Below, piece by piece: positions 7,219 through 15,740 of a stretch of DNA of 46,625 nt. The notes under the pieces were generated by a model. It made no database searches, was not told where the DNA came from, and saw only the letters and a list, made by a program, of their open reading frames with translations. The position numbers and the translations under genes were made by a program. Each line of letters begins with the position of its first letter. Within the stretch, counting starts at the first letter, position 1. The DNA is from Caloramator sp. (GTDB taxonomy: Bacteria > Bacillota > Clostridia > Clostridiales > Caloramatoraceae): NCBI GenBank assembly GCA_026418935.1, contig JAOAAJ010000107.1:1-46625 (forward strand). The letters run 5' to 3'.

Positions 7219-8736
7219 ATGAAAAACAAAGTGATAATTGGGATAAATATATTTATAACTTTTTTTATTTTAATCTTTTTTTATTATCTTTCAAAACTAA
7301 ATCCAATTCTAATTGAAAAGAGTTCCTATGATTTTATACATATTGGAATGGAAACTATTGTATCAATGGTCTCTTTTACGGTTTTTTATATAGGATGGTA
7401 CTCATTTCCCTATGAAAAAAGGCAGAAATATGTAATACCCTCTTCTATTTTTTTCTCTATAGCACTAATTAACATACTACATATTTATTTTGCTATAGAA
7501 ACTACTGGATGGGGTATAAGCTTGCTTTTTGCTAATTTTACTTATATGCTTTTAGGAATATCTATTATTTTACTTAATTCTATTCCTGATAGTCATATTG
7601 CAAAGGATAGAAAACATTTTCTTTTTATACCTTTAATTTTTACGATATCATCTTTAGCTTTTTATTTATTTATGAAAAATAGTTCTTTTAGTGTTTACTT
7701 AAACTACGTAAAAGAAAATTTTATGTTCTATAGATTACTTGATTTAAGTGTTTTTATTTATTATTTTTTTGCACTATTTCTTTCTTGTAAAAATTATATT
7801 ATAAATCCCGATATGCGTAATATAAATTCTATAAACTCTATAATGTTTGCTTTAATTTCAAAATATATAGTTATATTTCATATATACCAAAATGATGTTT
7901 TTTCAGCATCTGCTCATTTTTTTAAGGTTATATCCTTTTTATTTATAGTCAAAACTTTTGTTATGAGCAATATAAAAGGGCCCTATGAGGAATTAAAGAA
8001 AGCAAATAATTTGAAAACAGACTTTTTAATAAATCTATCCCACGAACTTAGAACCCCAGTAAACATTATTTTAAATGCCTCTAAATTAATATGTAAAAAT
8101 CCCTTAGAATATGCAAAATATATTTCACTAATTGAGAATAATGCATATAGGCTAAATAAAATATCGGAGAACCTTATTATATACAATGAAATAGAAAATG
8201 GTAATATTGATACAGAATATACTGATGAAGATATAGTTTATATAATAGATGAAATTATTGAAATAGCAGAAGATGTACTTGATAAAAAATGTCTTGATGT
8301 ATCCTTTGAGTTTTCAAATAAAAGAAATTTTGTAACAGATAAGAGGCTCTTTATTCAAATATTTTTAAATTTAATTTCAAACTCTATAAAATATGCAGAT
8401 TATGGAGGAAATATTTTTATTAAACTTGATATAGCTGATTCACTAAAATTAACTATATTAAATGATGGGCCTCCAATTAGTGATGACGAAAAGGATAAGA
8501 TATTTGAGAAATTCTATAAATCAAAAAATACAAAACTTCCTTCAACAGAAGGATTAGGAATAGGGCTTTATATTGCAAAGGAGTTTGCTAAAATGTTAAA
8601 TGGTGATATACAAATTGTAAATAAAAATAATATGACTGGGTATACATTAATAATTAGAAATGCTAAAAATGTAAAGATACAAGAACAGTATAGGAAAGTT
8701 GAGTATTCAGAAAAATATTTTGCGGATATTATATAA
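7219..8736 (+). CDS. Orphan membrane histidine kinase (MASE3-like sensor)
   Basis: Sensor kinase of 505 residues. About seven hydrophobic segments fill residues 7-250 (MASE3-like layout with an early FIHIGMETIV), followed by the dimerisation helix with phospho-acceptor His275 in LSHELRTPVN. The ATPase part has the N box NLISNSIKYA, the G1 box NDGPPISDDEKDKIF and the G2 box GLGIGLYIAKEF. No PAS, HAMP or receiver domain is seen. The ATG at 7219 follows GGGGGG by 7 nt. No response regulator gene is adjacent, and the promoter carries a Spo0A-box-like site, so it is a candidate for a kinase feeding the sporulation phosphate pathway. The signal sensed is unknown. Confidence 0.9.
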   Translation: MKNKVIIGINIFITFFILIFFYYLSKLNPILIEKSSYDFIHIGMETIVSMVSFTVFYIGWYSFPYEKRQKYVIPSSIFFSIALINILHIYFAIETTGWGISLLFANFTYMLLGISIILLNSIPDSHIAKDRKHFLFIPLIFTISSLAFYLFMKNSSFSVYLNYVKENFMFYRLLDLSVFIYYFFALFLSCKNYIINPDMRNINSINSIMFALISKYIVIFHIYQNDVFSASAHFFKVISFLFIVKTFVMSNIKGPYEELKKANNLKTDFLINLSHELRTPVNIILNASKLICKNPLEYAKYISLIENNAYRLNKISENLIIYNEIENGNIDTEYTDEDIVYIIDEIIEIAEDVLDKKCLDVSFEFSNKRNFVTDKRLFIQIFLNLISNSIKYADYGGNIFIKLDIADSLKLTILNDGPPISDDEKDKIFEKFYKSKNTKLPSTEGLGIGLYIAKEFAKMLNGDIQIVNKNNMTGYTLIIRNAKNVKIQEQYRKVEYSEKYFADII

Positions 8737-8756
8737 GGTGGCTTATGCCACCTTAT
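8733..8756. terminator. Hairpin between convergent kinase and ferredoxin genes
   Basis: Perfect 10-bp inverted repeat ATAAGGTGGC / GCCACCTTAT with loop TTAT, overlapping the ends of both convergent genes. There is no good T run on either side, so termination strength is uncertain. Confidence 0.55.
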
Positions 8757-8941
8757 TGTACTGTTATTGCATTTACTGGACAACTTGATTCTGACTCCTT
8801 TGCCGCGTCCTCTGAACCTGCTGGAACTGTTGAGGTTATTACGTGGGCCTTTCCATCATCTCCCATTTCAAACACTTCTGGGGCAATAGATGGACACAAT
8901 CCACAACCTATACAAGCATCCTTATCAACAACTGCCTTCAT
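8753..8941 (-). CDS. Single-cluster [4Fe-4S] ferredoxin
   Basis: Small acidic electron carrier of 62 residues. It has CIGCGLC near residues 10-16 and a distant SSCPVNAI near the C-terminus, four cysteines in total for one [4Fe-4S] cluster, as in the one-cluster ferredoxins of thermophilic and sulfate-reducing bacteria. The middle SIAPEVFEMGDDGKA is typical of these. Start 8941 follows a GGAGGAGGG track; a longer frame upstream includes that track and is rejected. Alone on its strand between convergent and divergent neighbours, so the redox partner cannot be read. Confidence 0.9.
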   Translation of the reverse strand: MKAVVDKDACIGCGLCPSIAPEVFEMGDDGKAHVITSTVPAGSEDAAKESESSCPVNAITVQ

Positions 8942-9040
8942 TTTAACATCCCTCCTCCCTTTTATTATTACCATATAATTTACTTTTTACCCTTTGTATC
9001 CTAAAATATACATAGGAATCTTTTTTATAAGGAGGATTTT

Positions 9041-9406
9041 ATGAGTAAGCTTTCTACACCTGAAAAATTTTTTATAGGAAGAATATTATATGGTCTTGAA
9101 CAAACAGGAAACAGAATTGAACAGGAGGATATTGAGATATTACTTAGTCAAAGACTTGATATAGAGGATGAATTTAAAGAAAAAATTAAAAATGCATTGA
9201 TTTTTTCCTATTGCGATGACGTTGATAAATTTAAAAAGAAAATAATAACCTTAGACCCTAAATCAATGTGGGATGAATCATTAAAAAAGCTTTATAAAGG
9301 ACGTGAAACGGTATTAAGGGATTTAGTTGTTGATTGGTATCTATCCTATTTTGACAAAAAGGAAAATAGCTTTTTAGATAAAATAAAAAGCCTTTTTAGA
9401 AGATAA
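9041..9406 (+). CDS. Uncharacterised 121-residue cytosolic protein
   Basis: I do not recognise this protein. The ATG at 9041 follows AAGGAGGA by 5 nt, which makes it a convincing gene. It is charged and predicted mostly helical, with no signal peptide, membrane helix or cysteine motif, and ends in a lysine/arginine-rich helix (LDKIKSLFRR). It begins with EKFFIGRILYGLEQTGN, suggesting an amphipathic helix. It is alone on the plus strand, divergent from the ferredoxin and convergent with the ABC permease, with which it shares a terminator. Confidence 0.75.
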   Translation: MSKLSTPEKFFIGRILYGLEQTGNRIEQEDIEILLSQRLDIEDEFKEKIKNALIFSYCDDVDKFKKKIITLDPKSMWDESLKKLYKGRETVLRDLVVDWYLSYFDKKENSFLDKIKSLFRR

Positions 9407-9451
9407 AAGATGTGGCCTTCATACTATTTAAGATGAAGTGCCACATCTTTT
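9405..9451. terminator. Bidirectional terminator between 121-residue gene and ABC permease
   Basis: Outer 12-bp perfect stem AAAAGATGTGGC (9405-9416) with GCCACATCTTTT (9440-9451), plus an inner stem CTTCAT/ATGAAG. It starts at the plus-strand stop codon and overlaps the minus-strand stop. Confidence 0.85.
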
Positions 9452-10658
9452 ATTCATATCTTAACGCCTCAATAGGATCAAGCTTTGCTGCCTTATTTGC
9501 AGGATATATACCAAAGAATATACCAACTGCAGATGAAAACAAGAAGGCTATTAATACAGTTGAAATAGACACTGTAGGTTCAATCTTTAAAAACACACCT
9601 ATTGCATAGGCAAATAAAGTTCCAAGCATCATCCCTATAATTCCGCCTATTAAAGAAAGAATTAAAGATTCAATTAAAAACTGAATAAGTATGTCGCGCC
9701 TTGTAGCTCCAATTGCCTTTCTTATTCCTATCTCCCTTGTTCTTTCTGTTACTGAAACAAGCATAATATTCATAACACCTATTCCACCAACTATTAACGA
9801 AATGCCTGCAATTGCTCCTATTATCATTGTAAATATGTTTATAATGTTATTAACTTGGTCAATCTGCTTAACTAAATTTTCTGCCTTATATTTACCTTTA
9901 TTAAAATGTCTTGCTTCAACTAATTTTATAATATTGTTTGCCACAGCCTCAGAATTTTTTGAATCAGAAATTAAAACCTGCATCTGTGTTATGTTAAATT
10001 CATTTGGCACTAACCTTTGCATAAAACTAATAGGTACATAGGCAATTACAGGCATATTGCCTCCAAAGGCTGCTGCAAAGGCACCACCTTCATTTTTATA
10101 AACACCAACTATTACAGCATTTATTAAGTTATCCTTGCTACCAAGCTTAACAGTTTTACCTACACAATCCTCATAACCAAATATATTTTTAGCACTTACA
10201 TTGTCAATTACAACAACATTTCTTCCAAGCAAAGTATCTCTTTCGTTTATAAACCTTCCATATAGTATATCTACAGTAAATATAGAGGAGTAATCGTTTG
10301 TTGTGCCCATAAGTATAGCCCTCTTTGTTGCCTTTTCAAACTTTGCAGTTACAGGTCTTTGAACTAAAGGTGCAACATTTTTAACTTCATCTATTTTATT
10401 CTTTATCTCCTTTACATCATCTAATGTAAAGGAGTCTTTAGTAGAAAGTTGTGTATTATTATCTACCTTAACCTCAAGCACATTTACCCCTATATCCTCA
10501 AATTCAGATGTAATCTTCTTTTGTCCTCCCTTACCTATTGCAACAATTGTAATTACAGAAGAAATACCTATTATTATGCCAAGCATTGTAAGAAAGGACC
10601 TCATTTTATTAGCAAGTATACTTTCTATTGCAACCTTTAGGCTCTCTAAAATATTCAT
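9450..10658 (-). CDS. MacB/FtsX-type ABC transporter permease
   Basis: Permease subunit of a MacAB-like efflux or lipoprotein-type ABC system. A first membrane helix at about residues 20-45 (MRSFLTMLGIIIGISSVI) is followed by a large extracytoplasmic MacB core domain (about 50-265) and three C-terminal helices typical of FtsX. The TERTREIGIRKAIGATRRDIL motif lies between the second and third helices. The length of 402 residues is standard for the permease-only form. It is the last gene of the operon marR-fusion protein-ATPase-permease, 8 nt after the ATPase stop. Substrate unknown; the MarR gene points to export of a toxic compound. Confidence 0.92.
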   Translation of the reverse strand: MNILESLKVAIESILANKMRSFLTMLGIIIGISSVITIVAIGKGGQKKITSEFEDIGVNVLEVKVDNNTQLSTKDSFTLDDVKEIKNKIDEVKNVAPLVQRPVTAKFEKATKRAILMGTTNDYSSIFTVDILYGRFINERDTLLGRNVVVIDNVSAKNIFGYEDCVGKTVKLGSKDNLINAVIVGVYKNEGGAFAAAFGGNMPVIAYVPISFMQRLVPNEFNITQMQVLISDSKNSEAVANNIIKLVEARHFNKGKYKAENLVKQIDQVNNIINIFTMIIGAIAGISLIVGGIGVMNIMLVSVTERTREIGIRKAIGATRRDILIQFLIESLILSLIGGIIGMMLGTLFAYAIGVFLKIEPTVSISTVLIAFLFSSAVGIFFGIYPANKAAKLDPIEALRYE

Positions 10659-10666
10659 ATTTTCAC

Positions 10667-11362
10667 CTACCTATAGTACGTTCTATTTTCAACCTGTTTA
10701 TCATTTAATATCAAGCCATCTTTAATTCTTACTATCCTTTTTGTATGGTTGGCAATATCATTTTCGTGGGTAACCATAACAATAGTTGAGCCTTCTTCAT
10801 TTAAGGTTTGAAATATCTTCATTATCTCTTCGCTTGACTTAGAATCTAAATTACCTGTTGGCTCATCTGCCATAAGTACAGAGGGGCTTGTAACAATTGC
10901 TCTTGCAATTGCAACCCTCTGCCTTTGCCCACCTGATAGTTCATTTGGTTTATGGTTCATTCTATCCGATAAACCTACCCTATCTAATGCCTCCTTTGCC
11001 CTTTTCCTTCTCTCTGATAGTTTAACTCCTGCATATATTAAAGGCAGTTCTACATTCTCAAGGGCTGATAACCTTGGTAGTAAATTAAAGGCTTGAAAAA
11101 CAAATCCTATTTCTCTATTTCTTATCTTAGCAAGTTCATTGTCGTTTAACTTTGAAACATCACTACCATTTAATACATATTTACCTGCACTTGGTCTGTC
11201 TAAACAACCTAATATATTCATAAGAGTTGATTTACCAGAACCTGATGGTCCCATTATTGCAACATACTCTCCCCTATCTATCTTTAAATTAACTCCCCTT
11301 AAAACTTCTATGTCTTCGGATAAAAGTTTGTAGGATTTTTTAAGTTCAACTATCTCTATCAT
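10667..11362 (-). CDS. MacB/LolD-type ABC transporter ATP-binding protein
   Basis: ATPase of 231 residues that powers the adjacent permease. Walker A is GPSGSGKST near residue 39, the Q loop [17 protein letters not shown] near 90, the ABC signature [15 protein letters not shown] near 142, Walker [13 protein letters not shown] near 162, and the switch His in VMVTHEND. These match the LolD/MacB/FtsE branch. Its ATG overlaps the stop of the fusion-protein gene (ATGA), so the two are translationally coupled. Confidence 0.95.
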   Translation of the reverse strand: MIEIVELKKSYKLLSEDIEVLRGVNLKIDRGEYVAIMGPSGSGKSTLMNILGCLDRPSAGKYVLNGSDVSKLNDNELAKIRNREIGFVFQAFNLLPRLSALENVELPLIYAGVKLSERRKRAKEALDRVGLSDRMNHKPNELSGGQRQRVAIARAIVTSPSVLMADEPTGNLDSKSSEEIMKIFQTLNEEGSTIVMVTHENDIANHTKRIVRIKDGLILNDKQVENRTYYR

Positions 11363-12435
11363 CTCTTCACATCCTTATCCATAACTTTTACTCCATCCTT
11401 TAAAGTTGCTGGTGGATTTAAAACAACTCTTTCTCCTTCCTTAAGCCCACTTATAACTTCAGCCTCAAAATCATTTTGAAGCCCAATACTAATCTCTCTA
11501 TTTTTAACAATATCATTCTCTAACACAAATACCCTTACTTTATTTTCTTTGTCCTGAAGAAGTGCTTCATTTGGTATTTTAAAAACTCCCTTTTTTTCGG
11601 AAATTTTTATCTCAACATCTACATCAAAGTTAGGCTTTATTACTTCTGTATTATCTAATAAATCTACATAGGCCTTTACAATAGTATCACTGCCTGATGT
11701 TGACATTGTCTTTGTGGCAGATTTACTTATTGATGCAACCCTTCCCTTTGTAGTGTTGTCAAGGAATTTAATATATGCCTCTTGGCCTTCTTTTATTTTG
11801 TTTACATCATATTGATTTATGTTTACTAACACCCTTAGATTATTTAAATCTTCAACTACCAAAGCAGGAAGCTGCATTGGTGAAGGTGCTCCCTCTTTAA
11901 TATTTAATTGTGTTACAACTCCATCTTCTTCTGCCCTTATGTACCTTTGTTGCTTTGATATTGCTTGTTTTATGTTTTCAACATTTATCTTGGCCATCTC
12001 AACTTGATTTTGTTGTAGCTTTATTTGGTCATCTATTGATACTGTTTGTGTTTGTGGAAGTGCATTAGATGTATTTTCTTTTTGCTTTTTTAGATTTTCA
12101 AGCTGAATTTTTGCATTTTCGTATTGAAGCTGTGCAGTTTTTAGCTGGCTTGACATATCCTGAACCTCAAATTCTACAAGTATATCACCTTTTTTAACCT
12201 TATCCGATTCCTTTACATATACCTTAAGTACTTTACCATTATTTAATGCATAATACTCCTTCTTGTTTTTAGATTCAACAACTCCACTGCTTGAAAAGCT
12301 TGCAACAATATCCCCTACCTCTACTTTTGCTGTTTTAACCTCAATTGGTTTTTGTGCTCCCCTCTTTAGAGCAAAAAGGGAGAGCATAAATACAACAAAA
12401 ACAATAATTGTTATAAATAACCCCTTCTTTTTCAT
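11359..12435 (-). CDS. HlyD/MacA-like membrane fusion protein
   Basis: Periplasmic-adaptor-type protein of 358 residues that in Gram-positive bacteria links to the ABC exporter. One N-terminal membrane anchor (about residues 5-24), a first half-lipoyl segment ending LVEFEVQD near 108, a coiled-coil hairpin (about 110-165, rich in Q, K, N), a second half-lipoyl segment ([18 protein letters not shown]), a beta-barrel domain and a C-terminal membrane-proximal domain are visible. The start overlaps the marR stop by 4 nt, which again suggests coupling. Confidence 0.9.
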   Translation of the reverse strand: MKKKGLFITIIVFVVFMLSLFALKRGAQKPIEVKTAKVEVGDIVASFSSSGVVESKNKKEYYALNNGKVLKVYVKESDKVKKGDILVEFEVQDMSSQLKTAQLQYENAKIQLENLKKQKENTSNALPQTQTVSIDDQIKLQQNQVEMAKINVENIKQAISKQQRYIRAEEDGVVTQLNIKEGAPSPMQLPALVVEDLNNLRVLVNINQYDVNKIKEGQEAYIKFLDNTTKGRVASISKSATKTMSTSGSDTIVKAYVDLLDNTEVIKPNFDVDVEIKISEKKGVFKIPNEALLQDKENKVRVFVLENDIVKNREISIGLQNDFEAEVISGLKEGERVVLNPPATLKDGVKVMDKDVKR

Positions 12436-12872
12436 ATTACACTTCTCTCCTTTACAACATCATTAAGTTTTGTTAATCCGTTTAATATACAGTTTAAATC
12501 CTCATCTGATATATCCTTTAAAATATCCTGTAAAATTTTTAAATTTTTTTCTTCAAACTCTTTTTTATATGTCAATGCTTTTTCTGTTACATATATTAAA
12601 ACCCTTCTTTTATCTGCAGTATCCCTTTCTCTTTTAACTAACCCCTCCTTCTCCAGCCTATCTATTGCTTCAGAGACTGTACTGTTTGCAAGATTAGCAC
12701 CTATACTTAGCTCCTTCAATGTTTTTTTCTCACCATCCATAAGCTGTATCATTATATAAAGTGCCGTAGGATTAAACTTTAAACATCCAAGCCTACAGTC
12801 CATCCTTTTATTAATAGCTCTATTTATATTTCTAAATAGTTCAAATATCATTATTATCTTATTCTTTGTCAT
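12432..12872 (-). CDS. MarR-family transcriptional regulator of the efflux operon
   Basis: Winged-helix regulator of 146 residues. The DNA-binding part runs from LKELSIGANLANSTVSEAIDRLEKEGLVKRERDTADKRR (about 55-95), with the wing in the DKRR region. N- and C-terminal helices form the dimer interface. It is the first gene of a four-gene efflux operon and faces its own palindromic operator, so autorepression relieved by a small ligand is likely. Two cysteines in RLGCLKF and MDCRLG near residues 25-29 could give redox sensing, but this is only a possibility. Confidence 0.92.
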   Translation of the reverse strand: MTKNKIIMIFELFRNINRAINKRMDCRLGCLKFNPTALYIMIQLMDGEKKTLKELSIGANLANSTVSEAIDRLEKEGLVKRERDTADKRRVLIYVTEKALTYKKEFEEKNLKILQDILKDISDEDLNCILNGLTKLNDVVKERSVI

Positions 12873-12890
12873 TTAATCATCCCTTCACAA

Positions 12891-12928
12891 AAAATATTTC
12901 GCTTACGAAGTATTTTAACATTATTATA
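12891..12928 (-). promoter_or_regulatory. MarR operator and -10 element of the efflux operon
   Basis: A 26-bp near-perfect palindrome (12891-12916) has arms AAAATATTTCG and CGAAGTATTTT around CTTA, with one mismatch pair. It lies 18-44 nt upstream of the marR start and directly after a minus-strand TATAAT (12928-12923). No strong -35 is seen. TTCG-N4-CGAA cores of this size are typical MarR-family operators. Confidence 0.65.
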
Positions 12929-12955
12929 CTTATTTTACAATACAACTCACTACAT

Positions 12956-12986
12956 AAAAATGCTGTTTCAACTTATTGAAACAGCA
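12956..12986 (-). terminator. Terminator after the SpoIIP-like gene
   Basis: Perfect 11-bp stem TGCTGTTTCAA / TTGAAACAGCA with a 4-nt loop (12961-12986), followed on the minus strand by five Ts. Confidence 0.85.
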
Positions 12987-12993
12987 GAAACAT

Positions 12994-13593
12994 TTATATA
13001 TCTCCATCAGTTATGGTCTTATATACTGCATATATAATCTTGTCAGCAAGCTTCTTTGCTTCGTTTATTGTATTTTTATTGCTAAATTCTATTCTAAGTG
13101 CCCTATCCCCAAACTCCTGCATATAACATTTACTCTCACCTAAAATATTTACTCTATCTTTATTTAGGGCATCTTTTATTTTTTTTGCATAATTTATATT
13201 ATTGTCGTAGTTTTCATTTTTTTCTACTCTTAAAAGTATAGTGTCCTTATTTACCATTTTGTCATTTACACAAATATCTAAAATAATATATCTTCCATTT
13301 TCCTTTGTTATACTGCTTAGCTTTCTTTCTAATACCTTTTTACCCCCTACATAACCTAAATTAATACATTTTACCCCAAAACCATCCTGTGATTTTTCTA
13401 TGTAGTTTAAAAGTTCCTTCATACTTCCGTCACTAAAACTATTATTGCTTGTTGTATAGAGTATGATGCTAAAACCATCATCAACTGCAAAGGTATATTC
13501 CTGTATCCTTTTTGCTATTTTGGTAAGATAAAGAATAGATAAAACTGTAACTACAATAATAGTTGTAATTATAAAAGCTTTAAAATATTTCAT
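12994..13593 (-). CDS. Degenerate SpoIIP-like membrane protein, probably inactive
   Basis: Membrane-anchored protein of 199 residues with one N-terminal helix (about 6-25). From residue 40 on, the order of segments resembles the SpoIIP cell-wall amidase domain: FSIILYTTSNNSF sits where SpoIIP has its His-containing HTHTSE strand, YIILDICVND where it has FDxHRD, then NENYDNNINYAKKIKDAL (like HPNYxxNLxxAxxL) and GDRALRIEFSNKNTINEAKK (like SPxALLIEVG..NTxEEA). Both expected histidine motifs are lost, so the zinc amidase activity is probably gone. The match is from memory of the family, not a search. The neighbour upstream is a lipoprotein gene with its own terminator. Confidence 0.5.
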   Translation of the reverse strand: MKYFKAFIITTIIVVTVLSILYLTKIAKRIQEYTFAVDDGFSIILYTTSNNSFSDGSMKELLNYIEKSQDGFGVKCINLGYVGGKKVLERKLSSITKENGRYIILDICVNDKMVNKDTILLRVEKNENYDNNINYAKKIKDALNKDRVNILGESKCYMQEFGDRALRIEFSNKNTINEAKKLADKIIYAVYKTITDGDI

Positions 13594-13605
13594 AACACCA
13601 CCTAC

Positions 13606-13648
13606 AAAAAAATAATAGCTTCATATCTATAGATATGAAGCTATTATT
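13606..13648 (-). terminator. Palindromic terminator after the lipoprotein gene
   Basis: A 38-nt perfect palindrome (13611-13648; half-site AATAATAGCTTCATATCTA), followed on the minus strand by seven Ts (13612-13606). The ribosome site of the SpoIIP-like gene begins within 10 nt after it. Confidence 0.8.
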
Positions 13649-14425
13649 TTACTTATTCTTAATAAAATATGTTATTTTATCCCCTACTCTATTTCCCTCA
13701 TAGGAAAGCTTTTGAACTACATTATTGCTATCCTTTATACTAACACTTGCTACCACCTTAGTATCGTTATATGTGCTTGTAACTACAGTAACAACATAAT
13801 CTGCCTTATTTATACTATCAACTATCTCAACGGAATTATTTTTTATAGAATCAAAAATATTAAACATATCTACACTTGTTAGATACTTTGTAACAATATA
13901 ATCTTTATCTATATTAATATAAACTTTATTTATTCCATTATCCTTTTTAGGTATTCTATCAAGTACATCTTCTAAGAGTGAAACATAATATTCTTTTGCA
14001 CCTTTAAACATCTCTTTTTTCATTATCCTCTTTATGAATTCATCCTCAATACTGTTATCTACATAATATCTATTTCCATCCTCATCGATTAAATTAGGCT
14101 GAGTTTCATCTGTTATACCTGCAATATATTTAAAGGTTGCTACTTTTTTGTTTGAATCATAAAATTCAATAAAAAAGTCTGGTTCAAAAGTAGTTTGAGC
14201 TGATATATCCTTTGCTTCACACATTTTATTTAAAAATCTTTTAATTGAAGATGCATCAAACACTGTATATCTTCCTGCAAGTCTTGTACTTGTAATAATA
14301 ATCCTTTCGTATTTTATTTCTCTATTAATTTTACCCTCTATCTTTGGATTTATATGTTTAAAAGTACTGCAGGAGGTAGTTAGGCCTATAAATAAAGCCA
14401 AAATAAAAATGAAAAATTTCTTCAC
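13649..14425 (-). CDS. Putative lipoprotein of unknown function
   Basis: Not recognised. A GTG start at 14425 with GGTGAT upstream gives a 258-residue protein. It begins with a lipoprotein-type signal (MKKFFIFILALFIG, then LTTSC), although Thr instead of Leu at position -3 makes the lipobox imperfect. The mature part is beta-rich and charged, with no cysteines or catalytic motif I know. It starts 4 nt after the GNAT stop and one gene from lgt, the enzyme that would lipidate it. Confidence 0.7.
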   Translation of the reverse strand: MKKFFIFILALFIGLTTSCSTFKHINPKIEGKINREIKYERIIITSTRLAGRYTVFDASSIKRFLNKMCEAKDISAQTTFEPDFFIEFYDSNKKVATFKYIAGITDETQPNLIDEDGNRYYVDNSIEDEFIKRIMKKEMFKGAKEYYVSLLEDVLDRIPKKDNGINKVYINIDKDYIVTKYLTSVDMFNIFDSIKNNSVEIVDSINKADYVVTVVTSTYNDTKVVASVSIKDSNNVVQKLSYEGNRVGDKITYFIKNK

Positions 14426-14429
14426 TCTA

Positions 14430-14969
14430 TCACCATCCTATAGTTCTTCCCATATAGTATAAATCATAGTATTTTCCATTAACCATTATTCCTCTTGATA
14501 TTTTCCCCTCAAATTTAAATCCCCATTTAAGGTATAGATTAATTGCAGACATATTATCGTCTCTTACCTGTAGTTCTACCTTTTTTATTTTTTCCGTACT
14601 TTGAGCCCATTTAAAAAAATAGTCCATTAGACTATTCCCAACCCCAATGTTCCAATAGTCCTTAAGAACTGCTATTCCTAATTCTCCTCTATGCATAAGC
14701 CTTTTCCTCTGGGATGCAACAAAACTCAAATTTCCTATTATTTTACCATCTAATACTGCAACAATATACAGGCAGTTTTCTCTGCTGTTTAAACTATATA
14801 TCAAATTCTTCTCTTGATCATAATTTAGATAGTAATCATCCATACCAAAGGTTAAGTTGTCTGATTCTGTCCCTAACTTATTGTACATAGCAACTAATTC
14901 CTTTGCATCTCTCTCTTCAGCACGTCTTATGCCAAGTTTTTTTCCGTTTTTTAGCTCATATATCATCAT
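14430..14969 (-). CDS. GNAT-family N-acetyltransferase
   Basis: Acetyl-CoA-dependent acyltransferase of 179 residues, of the RimJ/RimL or SpeG-like type by length. The fold can be followed: RRAEERDAKELVAMYNKLGTESD (helices 1-2), a strand with IVAVLDGKIIGNLSF, the acetyl-CoA pyrophosphate loop region LKDYWNIGVGNSLMDYFFKWA near 105-130, and VELQVRDDNMSAINLYLKWGF near 140, which is a strong GNAT signature. The acceptor is unknown. It lies between lgt and the lipoprotein gene on the same strand. Confidence 0.88.
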   Translation of the reverse strand: MMIYELKNGKKLGIRRAEERDAKELVAMYNKLGTESDNLTFGMDDYYLNYDQEKNLIYSLNSRENCLYIVAVLDGKIIGNLSFVASQRKRLMHRGELGIAVLKDYWNIGVGNSLMDYFFKWAQSTEKIKKVELQVRDDNMSAINLYLKWGFKFEGKISRGIMVNGKYYDLYYMGRTIGW

Positions 14970-14984
14970 TATTATATCACCCTA

Positions 14985-15734
14985 TCATCTTTTCAACTTG
15001 TCAATATTATATACCAAAATCCCAATTATAAAAACAAATATACATATAAATTGAGATGTTGAGAAAAATAATACATTTCCTCTTGGGTCATCTCTTAAAA
15101 ATTCAACCATAAACCTTCCTACACTATATAGAATCATATAAAGACCTGCTACTTGTCCATTTTTATTTGTCTTTTTTGAAAAATAGAAAAGAGCTAAAGC
15201 AATTAAAAAGTTTCCTAAACTTGAAATAAGCTGTGTAGGTATAAGTCTTACTCCGTTTGGTGCAAAGGGTGAGTTTTTAAATACTACACCTAATAGACTT
15301 GTTGTTTCTTTGCCATAACAACAGCCTGCAGCAAAGCAACCAATTCTTCCAAAACCTTGGGCTACTGCAATTGCTGGTGCTGCTACATCAAACATTTTTA
15401 AAAAATCTACATTCTTTTTTCTACAGTATATGTATGCTGCTAAAACTCCACCTATCAAAGCTCCATAAACTACAAAGCCACCCTTTATCATATCCTTAAG
15501 TACAACTGGATTTTTTATTACATAAGGTGCTTCAGCAATTATAAATAAAAGTTTTGCACCAATTACTCCAGCTATTACACCATATATAGCAATATCAAGC
15601 ACAGTATCGTCACTAATTCCAACCTTTCTTGCTCTATGCATACTAATAATAACCGCAGAAAGAATACCTATAGCTATCATAAAACCATAGCTGTATATTG
15701 TATAATTTCCTATTTTGAATAATATTGGATGCAT
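14985..15734 (-). CDS. lgt: Prolipoprotein diacylglyceryl transferase
   Basis: Membrane enzyme that moves a diacylglyceryl group from phosphatidylglycerol to the lipobox cysteine of prolipoproteins. Motifs: the N-terminal YSYGFMIAIGI helix, the family signature near residue 127 (GRIGCFAAGCCYGKET, with the essential R and G residues), and the C-terminal GRFMVEFLRDDPRG. About seven membrane helices and 249 residues fit the family. The ATG has GGGGG/AAGG upstream. The next gene on the strand is a GNAT enzyme and then a lipoprotein. Confidence 0.95.
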   Translation of the reverse strand: MHPILFKIGNYTIYSYGFMIAIGILSAVIISMHRARKVGISDDTVLDIAIYGVIAGVIGAKLLFIIAEAPYVIKNPVVLKDMIKGGFVVYGALIGGVLAAYIYCRKKNVDFLKMFDVAAPAIAVAQGFGRIGCFAAGCCYGKETTSLLGVVFKNSPFAPNGVRLIPTQLISSLGNFLIALALFYFSKKTNKNGQVAGLYMILYSVGRFMVEFLRDDPRGNVLFFSTSQFICIFVFIIGILVYNIDKLKR

Positions 15735-15740
15735 ACTACC

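Noticed and set aside
9691-10041. Plus-strand frame of 116 codons
   Set aside because: Shadow of the ABC permease; hydrophobic only because the permease is.
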